DNA of 64,000 bases from Thiodiazotropha sp050291245 (GTDB lineage: Bacteria > Pseudomonadota > Gammaproteobacteria > Chromatiales > Chromatiaceae), in NCBI GenBank assembly GCA_050291245.1, contig JBNKJP010000069.1, positions 62,001 through 126,000 on the forward strand, read 5' to 3'. Position numbers and translations under genes: made by a program. Each line of letters begins with the position of its first letter. Position 1 is the stretch's first letter. Under the pieces are notes generated by a model, which saw only the letters and a list, made by a program, of their open reading frames with translations, was not told the DNA's origin and searched no databases. Shown piece after piece: positions 57,199 to 64,000 of this stretch.

Positions 57199-58503
57199 TC
57201 ATACCGTTTTATTCAGAATCAGCTCTTGCGGAAAGATACAGCTGAACCGGCTGCCCTCTCCGATATGACTGACGATCTGCAACTCACCGTCGTGACGGCC
57301 GATAATATGCTTTACGATGGCCAACCCCAAGCCTGTTCCACCGGATTGTCGGGATCGGGCTTTGTCCACACGATAGAATCGCTCCGTTAACCGAGGAATG
57401 TGTTGTTCCTCGATCCCCGGGCCGTTATCGGCCACACTCAGGCATGCCCGTTCGTCCTCCAGTCGCCAATCAACCCGGATCCGGGTGTTTGTAGGGGTGT
57501 GTACGATGGCGTTGAAAACCAGGTTTGAAAAGGCACTCATCAATTCGTTCTCCTCGCCCATCAGCCAAAGACTTTCATCCGCATGCAGTTCCAGGTGATA
57601 GCCGCCTTTCTGGTCTGCGAGCAGACGTGCCTGGTCGAATATTCTGCGTAACAGGTCGGGTACGGCCACCGGTTTCTCCACGGAGGGGGCGTCCCCCATC
57701 TCCAGTCGGGAGAGGGTCAGCAGGTCATTGATGATGCAGTTCATGCGATCGGCTTGCTGAATCATCAGCTCGAAGGGCCGCTGTTGGAAAGGCAGTTTAT
57801 CGTTCTCACCCAGATTCTCGAGAAACCCGGTGATCACGGTCAACGGTGTGCGTAGCTCGTGTGATACGTTGGAGACGAAATCACGCCGGGTCTGGTTGAA
57901 TTTGTAGACATCCGTGATATCTCGGATGACCACCAGGCGTTGGGCCTTCTTGCCGCCGAATCGCATCACCCGCAAGGACAGGATAACCGCCTTGTTGGTG
58001 GGTGAAGGGAAGTCCAGGGGGCGGTTATAGTCGGGGTTTCGAAGATAGTCCGTGAGTTGTTCCTGGGGGATGCGTTCGGACAATAGAATATGTTCATCCC
58101 TTGGCCAACAGATCTTGAGTAGCTTGTTAGCTGCCGGATTCGCCCATTCGATACCTCCGGATTTGTTCAGCAGAATCAGACCGTCAGGTATCGATGAGGT
58201 AACCTTGCGAAAGCGTGAGGCAAACCGATTGAGGGTTCGTTTACGCTTTCGGCTGCGGGATCGGTGGTGAGAAAGTTCCCGGTAAATGATGCCCCAGACA
58301 TCCACCGGATAGGGGGGGGTGATCGGGGAACCTTGCAGAATGATGTGGGCAAGCCTGCCCAGATAGTATCCGTGCTTGATGAAATAGGCGGCAACGGCCA
58401 GTAACATCATAAGCGGGAGTTGACCGATCAGGTAGCCGATGGGGGCGAATATCAGCACGGCACCGGTCAATTGACTGAATTCGATGGTCAGGTAGTGTTT
58501 CAC
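57199..58503 (-). CDS. phoR: Phosphate regulon sensor kinase PhoR
   Basis: 434-aa histidine kinase with two N-terminal membrane helices (about 12-45), a PAS domain, the phospho-accepting His215 in SNVSHELRTP, and the ATPase domain (DNGPGI, GTGLGLAI). It lacks a large periplasmic domain, as known for PhoR, which senses phosphate through the Pst-PhoU system; neither is in the window. It begins 13 bp past the phoB stop. Confidence 0.95.
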   Translation of the reverse strand: MKHYLTIEFSQLTGAVLIFAPIGYLIGQLPLMMLLAVAAYFIKHGYYLGRLAHIILQGSPITPPYPVDVWGIIYRELSHHRSRSRKRKRTLNRFASRFRKVTSSIPDGLILLNKSGGIEWANPAANKLLKICWPRDEHILLSERIPQEQLTDYLRNPDYNRPLDFPSPTNKAVILSLRVMRFGGKKAQRLVVIRDITDVYKFNQTRRDFVSNVSHELRTPLTVITGFLENLGENDKLPFQQRPFELMIQQADRMNCIINDLLTLSRLEMGDAPSVEKPVAVPDLLRRIFDQARLLADQKGGYHLELHADESLWLMGEENELMSAFSNLVFNAIVHTPTNTRIRVDWRLEDERACLSVADNGPGIEEQHIPRLTERFYRVDKARSRQSGGTGLGLAIVKHIIGRHDGELQIVSHIGEGSRFSCIFPQELILNKTV

Positions 58504-58516
58504 GGTGAGTCAGGAA

Positions 58517-59209
58517 TCAGTTGTTGGCTATTGGGGAGAATCGGTACCCTGTGCCGCGCACGGTCTGGATCAGGTGGTCATGTCCACTGGGGGCGAGAAT
58601 CTTACGCAAGCGGCGGATGTGTACATCGACGGTGCGTTCGTCCACGTACACATCCCGACCCCAAACGTGATCGAGGATCTGTGAGCGGTTGTAGGCGCGT
58701 TCCGGATGGGTCATGAAAAAGTGCAGCAGCCGGTACTCTGCGGGTGAAAGCGATATCGGTGTCTCCCCGCCCAGAACCCGGTGTTTTGCATGATCCAACA
58801 CCAGGCCGTGAAATTCCAGGATCTGTTGCGTGACTTCATCCGAGGAACGTCGAATCACCGCATTGATGCGCGCGATCAGTTCCTTGGTTGAAAACGGCTT
58901 GGTGATGTAGTCATCCGCACCACTGTCCAGGCCTCTGACCTTATCCGATTCATCGGATTTCGCGGTCAGCATGATGATGGGCGTGGAACGGGGTGCGTTG
59001 TGTTTTAGCTCCCGGGTCAAATCGAGTCCTGAACGACCGGGCAGCATCCAGTCCATCAGGATCAGATCGTAACGGTTCTGATCAAGCAACTTGCGTGCAT
59101 CCAGTGCATTGTCCGCTTCATCGACGGTGAAGTCTTTCGGCTGTAAAACGAAGCGAATCAACTCCCGGATTTCGGGTTCGTCTTCAACAATGAGAATTCG
59201 GCTCCGCAT
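58517..59209 (-). CDS. phoB: Phosphate regulon response regulator PhoB
   Basis: 230-aa OmpR/PhoB-type regulator. Receiver: acidic pocket EDEPE, phospho-acceptor Asp53 in LMDWMLPG, Lys104. DNA-binding winged helix with the VDVHIRRLRK recognition segment. Adjacent phoR is its cognate kinase. Candidate controlled genes nearby include ppk1. No convincing Pho box was seen upstream of phoB. Confidence 0.95.
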   Translation of the reverse strand: MRSRILIVEDEPEIRELIRFVLQPKDFTVDEADNALDARKLLDQNRYDLILMDWMLPGRSGLDLTRELKHNAPRSTPIIMLTAKSDESDKVRGLDSGADDYITKPFSTKELIARINAVIRRSSDEVTQQILEFHGLVLDHAKHRVLGGETPISLSPAEYRLLHFFMTHPERAYNRSQILDHVWGRDVYVDERTVDVHIRRLRKILAPSGHDHLIQTVRGTGYRFSPIANN

Positions 59210-59655
59210 CTCGTATCCTGTCTCGGCGATCGGTGGATTTCTGCTCAGGCATGGGGAGGGTTCAGGTTGCCGGTGTTCGCACTGTGAATGTTCCGTTACG
59301 GCGAGTTGTGGTTATGCATCGCGATCGGTAAACGCCTGATCGATATTCTAGGGAATCAAACATAAAAAGACTAATGCAGGGTAGAAAAGCGGCGAAATCT
59401 GCTTTAATTCGATGTGGCGAGGGAATGATCCGCTTTGAGATTGAGAACGCTGTTCTTATCATATTTATTCGTCTTCGTTAAGTGTGTTTTGCAACCCATT
59501 GATATAAAAAAGGATATGTTGGGCTCAAAGGAGGGATGGGTTGGGTGGGCCGGATTCCAGGGTGTGGAGAAAATCACCCGGATTGCTTGTGATTATCAGC
59601 TTCAATGGTGATAATCATAACTGGGCCATAACCGGCGTTATATTCAATATTTTTC
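59210..59655. other. Divergent promoter region phoB-corC
   Basis: 446 bp without a gene. It is AT-rich around 59440-59520. It should contain promoters for phoB and the CorC-like gene. No repeat or RNA gene was recognised, and I could not confirm a Pho box. Confidence 0.5.
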
Positions 59656-60924
59656 GTGGAAAACTATCTCATTTTGACGGTGCTTCTGGTACTGTCGGGC
59701 GTTTTTTCCGGTTCGGAAACTGCCCTGATCTCGCTCTCAATGGCGCGTGCGGAATCACTGTACAAGGAAGGTCGAAACGGCGCCCATGCCTTGTATCTTC
59801 TGAAGAAAGATCCCAGTCGTATGCTGATCACCATTCTGATCGGCAATAACGTGGTGAATATCGCCGCCTCCGCCATGGCTACGGTCATCGCTACCGAACA
59901 CTTCGGTCACAGTGGACCGGGTATTGCCGTGGGTGTATTGACGATCCTGATCCTGGTGTTTGGCGAGATTACTCCCAAGAGTCTGGCCACCCGTTTTTCC
60001 GAACGCATATCACTGGCCATGTCACCCGTGATCTACGGATTCATGCGCCTGATCTATCCCATGGTCTGGGTGTTTTTACAGATTACCAACTGGGTACAGT
60101 CGTCCACCAAGGCGATGGACGATCCGCTGGTTACGGAATCCGAGGTGATTACCCTGATCGAACATGGTGAGGAAGAGGGTGTCATCGACACCGGCGAGCG
60201 CGAGATGATCGAGCGCATCTTCAACTTCAACGATCTTAAGGCTGAGGATGTGATGACTCCGAGGCGGCAGGTTTTCCGCCTGGACGGTCGACGCCTGTTG
60301 CGCGATACATTGCCCGAAATCCTCAACGAGGGGTATTCCCGTATCCCGGTTTATGGCGAGGATCCGGATGAGATCCACGGGGTGGTGATTCTCAGGGACT
60401 TGATCAGCATCATCGCCAAAGGTGAGCTCGATCAGACGATCTCGGAACTCGCTCAAGAGCCCTTGTTCACCTCATCCAACACACCGATTGATGAACTCAT
60501 CCGTACCCTCAAAAACAAGAGTATCCATCTCGCCGTAGTGGTCGATGAGCATGGTGCGATGGTGGGGGTTATTACCCTCGAAGACATGCTCGAAGAACTG
60601 GTGGGTGAGATCTATGATGAGAGTGATGAAAAGCCCGATGAGTTGATGGTTTTAGGCAACGGGCAGATTCTGGTGGACGGTACGGCGGAACTACGCATTG
60701 TCGAGGACTATTTCGATATCGATATCCCCGGCAAACCGACCGACACCATCAATCGCTGGTTGTTGGAACATACCGAGCGGATCCCGGCCAAGGATGAACG
60801 GTTCGAACTCGACGGACTTGAGGTGCGGGTCGAGGATGCCTCCAGCCGCCGGATTCACCAGGTCATCATGTGTCGCAGTGATCCGGATGAGGATAAGTCC
60901 TCCGGGGATTTGCTGGCTGATTAG
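59656..60924 (+). CDS. HlyC/CorC (CNNM) family transporter with CBS domains
   Basis: 422 aa: DUF21 membrane domain (about 1-190) with SGSETALISLS and GNNVVNIAASA motifs, a CBS pair (about 205-325), and a C-terminal CorC_HlyC domain. Related proteins act in Mg2+/Co2+ efflux or cation homeostasis. Start is the GTG at 59656 without a clear ribosome site, so the exact start is uncertain. It is divergent from phoBR and convergent with ppk1. Confidence 0.9.
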   Translation: MENYLILTVLLVLSGVFSGSETALISLSMARAESLYKEGRNGAHALYLLKKDPSRMLITILIGNNVVNIAASAMATVIATEHFGHSGPGIAVGVLTILILVFGEITPKSLATRFSERISLAMSPVIYGFMRLIYPMVWVFLQITNWVQSSTKAMDDPLVTESEVITLIEHGEEEGVIDTGEREMIERIFNFNDLKAEDVMTPRRQVFRLDGRRLLRDTLPEILNEGYSRIPVYGEDPDEIHGVVILRDLISIIAKGELDQTISELAQEPLFTSSNTPIDELIRTLKNKSIHLAVVVDEHGAMVGVITLEDMLEELVGEIYDESDEKPDELMVLGNGQILVDGTAELRIVEDYFDIDIPGKPTDTINRWLLEHTERIPAKDERFELDGLEVRVEDASSRRIHQVIMCRSDPDEDKSSGDLLAD

Positions 60925-60935
60925 TGAGATTTAAT

Positions 60936-61046
60936 CTCGTTCCCACGCTCTGCGTGGGAATGCATACTAACACCAGGTGGTATTACCCAGGCCTGATATA
61001 TTCACCAACCCGGGGTACGCATTCCCACGCAGAGCGTGGGAACGAG
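60936..61046. repeat. Bipartite palindromic repeat, copy 3
   Basis: 111 bp with intact inverted ends CTCGTTCCCACGC... and ...GCGTGGGAACGAG. It lies between the convergent 3' ends of the CorC-like gene and ppk1. Centre resembles copies 1 and 2 only partly (for example GGTGGTATT shared with copy 2). Confidence 0.87.
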
Positions 61047-61099
61047 TAGTTGGTGGATTCCGCTTTGCTCCATCCGGGCTACTTGTGTTTTTTCCTTGG

Positions 61100-63322
61100 C
61101 TACTGGTTTTGAGGGTGATTGCGCACCCGGTGCCGGAAGTGGGTCATGAGCTTCTCGCGCATGCGTTTTTCACGATGCTTCTTGGCGGCCTCCACGCGTC
61201 GCTCCGCCACACCGATCAGGGTCTCCTGGCAGCTCATCGATTTATCGTCTTCCGACGGAGTCCGGCGAATATAGGTGCCATCCGGTTGCATGTCCCAGGC
61301 ATTGTGCTTATCGCTGAGCTGCACGTCGAGAATCAGGCGCAGTTCCTGGCGCAGGGCAGGTGACTCCACGGGCACCAGCACTTCTACCCGGTGCATGAGA
61401 TTTCGCTGCATCAGATCCGCGGAACCAATGAAGTACTCCTCGTCACCGCCATTGTGGAAATAGGTGATACGGGCATGCTCGAGAAAGCGGCCCACGATAC
61501 TCACGACACTGCCGGTTTCGCTGAGTCCCTTGATACCGGGACGGAATCGGCAGGTGTCCCGCACGATGAGGTCGACTTTGACCCCGGCCTGAGTGGCCTG
61601 GTAGAGACCCTTGACGATATCCGAATCCTCCAGGGCGTTCATTTTCAGTTGAATGTGTCCGGGAGAGCCGTCCTGATGCAGTTTGATCTCTCGCTCGATC
61701 TTGTTGAGCAGGGATTGTTTGAGGGTATAGGGTGCGGCAAGGATCTTGCGATAACTCGGTGGTGGCGAATAACCGGTCAGGTAGTTGAACAGTTCGGTCA
61801 GATCCTTACCGATCTCCTCTTCACAACCGAGCACGCCCAGATCGGTGTACAGGCGGGCGGTTCCTGAGTGGTAGTTGCCGGTACCGATGTGGTAGTAACG
61901 ACGCAGCTGGGAGTAGTCTTTGCGGATCACCATGATCAGCTTGCTGTGGGTCTTTAGGCCGACTACTCCATAGGTGACGTGGATTCCCGCCTGTTCGAGT
62001 CGCCGGGCCCAGCGTATGTTGGCCGCTTCGTCGAAACGGGCCTTCAACTCGACCAGCACCGCAACCTGCTTACCGTTGCGTGCGGCCTTGATCAGGGAGT
62101 CGAGTACATTGCCGTCCGCCGAGGTGCGATAGAGGGTCATCTTGATCGCGAGCACCTTGGGGTCTTCCGCCGCGGTGCGCAGGAAGCGTTCCACCGTGGT
62201 GCTGAACGATTCGTAGGGGTGCTGCAACAACAGGGCTCCGTGATCACGCAGAATATGAAAGATATTGCGTCGGTCATGGGCCAGTTGCGGGTGGTCCACC
62301 GGATGATGGGGGGCGTCCTTCAGTTCCGGAAAATTCAGCCGGGTGAGTTCGAACAGGTCGCGCATGGCCATCATGCTGTCCACGCAGTAAACGTCCTGTT
62401 CTTCATCGAGTCCGAGTTCTGCCGCCAGCATGCCCCGGTGAACCGTGTTCATGCCATTGGAGATTTCCAGTCTCACGATGGGTGCGAAGTGGCGCTCCCT
62501 GAGCTCGGATTCGATCTTCTCAAGCAGGTCATTGGCGGTTTCCTGATCGAGTTCCACATTGGCGTTACGGGTGACCCGGAACAGGTCACAGGATTCGATC
62601 TCCATACCGGGAAACAGCATGTCGAGATTATTCGCCACCAGGTCATCCAGGGTGACATAGGTGTGGCTGTCGCCCACCTGAATCAGGCGACTCGAGACCT
62701 CCTGGCTGACCGGCACCTTCACCCGGGCCATGTGCAGGTCGGGACCGCCCGGAAATCTCAATGTGACCAGCAGGTTCAGGGTCTGGTTCGAGATGAAAGG
62801 GAAGGGATGGCTGGGGTCCATCGCCAGGGGGGTGAGCATGGGGAAGATGTCTTCCTGGAAATGTTCCCTCAGCCCGGCCTGTTGCGCGGCATCCAGGGAA
62901 TGGAATTCTGTGATAACGATGCCCTGTTCTGCCAGTTCCAGCATCAGGTCAGCAAAGATCCGGTGCTGTGTCTGGATAATCTGGCGGGTCACTTCCTGGC
63001 ATTCACTGAGCTGCTGCGTCGGAGTGCGGCCATCCACGGTCGAGGTGTGAATGCCGGCGGCGACCTGCTGTTTCAGGCCGCCGATCCTTTTCATGAAAAA
63101 CTCATCCATGTTACTGCTGACGATGGCAAGGAACTTTACCCGCTCCAGGAGTGGGTTTTCCTTGCGTTCCGCTTCACCCAGGACCCGGCGGTTGAATGCA
63201 AGCCAGGTGAGCTCCCGGTTGAGGTAGAGCGCCGGATCGTTTAAATCGAATTCGGGGGTTTCCGTATCCGTCGCCGGGGCGAGGGAATCGTCATTCACGG
63301 GTAGCTGTTCGGGTATGCTCAT
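61100..63322 (-). CDS. ppk1: Polyphosphate kinase 1
   Basis: 740-aa enzyme that makes long-chain polyphosphate from ATP reversibly. N, head, C1 and C2 domains are in order. N-terminal domain starts with LNRELTWLAFNRRVL; the phospho-acceptor His459 lies in GLKTHSKL; the partner region includes TGNYHSGTARLYTDLG. A divergent or shared Pho-dependent promoter is plausible because phoBR is 2.6 kb away, but no Pho box was found. No ppx gene is seen. Confidence 0.97.
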   Translation of the reverse strand: MSIPEQLPVNDDSLAPATDTETPEFDLNDPALYLNRELTWLAFNRRVLGEAERKENPLLERVKFLAIVSSNMDEFFMKRIGGLKQQVAAGIHTSTVDGRTPTQQLSECQEVTRQIIQTQHRIFADLMLELAEQGIVITEFHSLDAAQQAGLREHFQEDIFPMLTPLAMDPSHPFPFISNQTLNLLVTLRFPGGPDLHMARVKVPVSQEVSSRLIQVGDSHTYVTLDDLVANNLDMLFPGMEIESCDLFRVTRNANVELDQETANDLLEKIESELRERHFAPIVRLEISNGMNTVHRGMLAAELGLDEEQDVYCVDSMMAMRDLFELTRLNFPELKDAPHHPVDHPQLAHDRRNIFHILRDHGALLLQHPYESFSTTVERFLRTAAEDPKVLAIKMTLYRTSADGNVLDSLIKAARNGKQVAVLVELKARFDEAANIRWARRLEQAGIHVTYGVVGLKTHSKLIMVIRKDYSQLRRYYHIGTGNYHSGTARLYTDLGVLGCEEEIGKDLTELFNYLTGYSPPPSYRKILAAPYTLKQSLLNKIEREIKLHQDGSPGHIQLKMNALEDSDIVKGLYQATQAGVKVDLIVRDTCRFRPGIKGLSETGSVVSIVGRFLEHARITYFHNGGDEEYFIGSADLMQRNLMHRVEVLVPVESPALRQELRLILDVQLSDKHNAWDMQPDGTYIRRTPSEDDKSMSCQETLIGVAERRVEAAKKHREKRMREKLMTHFRHRVRNHPQNQ

Positions 63323-63476
63323 GCTCGTTTGTTCGCTGGGTTGTCGAGTTGCCGATATGTTGCAGTGTGGATCGCTGTTTGATGAGCTGAGAGTCGCAAG
63401 GCTTCTCAGGGTTCAAGGGATGATACTGAATAGTATATGCCGGATTTTCAGTCAAATGGTATCGGATTGACAAGAG

Positions 63477-64000
63477 CTATTGAAAGAGCAAGTGCCGGTC
63501 TCGGGCACGATAGTTATCAAGGCAGTTCATCTGATCGAGCAGGGTGAGGAGAAATTCACGGCTGCCGATCCGGCCCAGACCGCCGATCGTACACGATTGC
63601 TCGGAAAAGGTGTCGCAACGGTCCACCCGACCGTATGGGTTGTAGATCAAACTGGGTACCGGGTCGCCGGTATGCCGTCCGGTGTTACTGTCCGTGGAAT
63701 GGTCCGCGGTGACGGCAATCACCCGTTCGTCGTTGATCAACGGCGCAATGGCATCGTCAATACGCATCAGGATTTCACGTTTGCCGGCGGGATCGAGATC
63801 ATGGGAGAAGAGATCTGTGGCCTTGATATGCAGGAACACCAGATCGTGCTCGGAAAGCGCCTGTTCCGTGACCTTGACCTTGGTGGCGAGGTCGGTTGTT
63901 TTGTCGGCGCTGAAGGCGGGATTCCCGTACACGGAGTATCCCATGAGTTTTCCCAGGCCGAGTACCGTAAGCTCCCCTGAAACGACCGCGGCTTTCAACT
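63477..64000 (-). CDS. Phosphoglycerate mutase, cofactor-independent ApgM type (3' part)
   Basis: 174 residues run off the right edge. The fragment matches the C-terminal half of the archaeal-type 2,3-bisphosphoglycerate-independent mutase/alkaline-phosphatase superfamily: FLHIKATDLFSHDLD, TADHSTDSNTGRHTGDPVP and GGLGRIGSREFL. The DHS and HTGD motifs carry metal-binding residues. It interconverts 3- and 2-phosphoglycerate if active. N-terminal motifs lie beyond the window. Confidence 0.85.
   Translation of the reverse strand, partial: LKAAVVSGELTVLGLGKLMGYSVYGNPAFSADKTTDLATKVKVTEQALSEHDLVFLHIKATDLFSHDLDPAGKREILMRIDDAIAPLINDERVIAVTADHSTDSNTGRHTGDPVPSLIYNPYGRVDRCDTFSEQSCTIGGLGRIGSREFLLTLLDQMNCLDNYRARDRHLLFQ

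Noticed and set aside
59210..59655. Search for a Pho box upstream of phoB
   Set aside because: No pair of CTGTCAT-like direct repeats with correct spacing was found.
61979..63244. 421-codon plus-strand frame opposite ppk1
   Set aside because: Shadow of ppk1, which has complete catalytic motifs.

Overview
This 64 kb window looks like the chromosome of a gammaproteobacterium. The evidence is gene order: rluE-mnmA-hflD, csp-clpS-clpA-infA, yciK-gph-ubiG-mtaD facing mtnA-gyrA-serC, and pheA-hisC-tyrA-aroA-cmk-rpsA-ihfB are blocks I recall from Pseudomonas and its relatives. A lone TonB/ExbB/ExbD set, a paralogous EF-G, and ~111-bp palindromic intergenic repeats fit a Chromatiales-like or sulfur-oxidising lineage, but the species cannot be fixed from the sequence alone. 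No rRNA, tRNA, CRISPR array, intact insertion sequence or prophage was seen.

Layout. 0-2.5 kb: an SCO-type copper chaperone, then a tonB-exbD-exbB operon (minus strand). 2.7-12.9 kb: nudF facing a minus-strand block (rluE, mnmA, hflD, acnA, purB, a RoxA-type oxygenase, a GNAT protein), interrupted by a ~276-bp inverted-repeat element and two copies of a bipartite palindromic repeat. 13-18.9 kb: cold-shock protein, clpS-clpA, infA, a DUF2333 membrane protein and a histone-like basic protein. 19-24 kb: an SLC13/ArsB-like permease, a lipoprotein and an EF-G paralogue. 24-29.3 kb: a translationally coupled three-gene unit of a degenerate REC-GGDEF-EAL scaffold and two membrane-associated DUF697 GTPases. 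29.3-34.4 kb: a Cys-rich small protein, a CPA2 antiporter, a chemoreceptor and a small hypothetical protein. 34.4-38.2 kb: yciK, gph, ubiG, mtaD.

38.2-43.3 kb is an accessory segment lying between mtaD and mtnA. It holds a truncated HigB-type toxin with an intact HigA-type antitoxin, a start-less 3' gene remnant, a damaged SymE-like toxin gene, a large lipoprotein with three Ig-like repeats and a beta-helix, and a DUF2892 protein.

43.4-57.2 kb is the core run mtnA-gyrA-serC-serA-pheA-hisC-tyrA-aroA-cmk-rpsA-ihfB: methionine salvage, DNA supercoiling, serine and aromatic/histidine biosynthesis, and ribosomal protein S1/IHF. 57.2-64 kb holds phoB-phoR, a CorC-type CBS transporter, ppk1 and the 3' end of an apgM-type phosphoglycerate mutase, so phosphate sensing and polyphosphate storage sit together.

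The best candidates for something undescribed are the EAL-scaffold/two-GTPase unit (24.1-29.3 kb) and the accessory segment at 38.2-43.3 kb.
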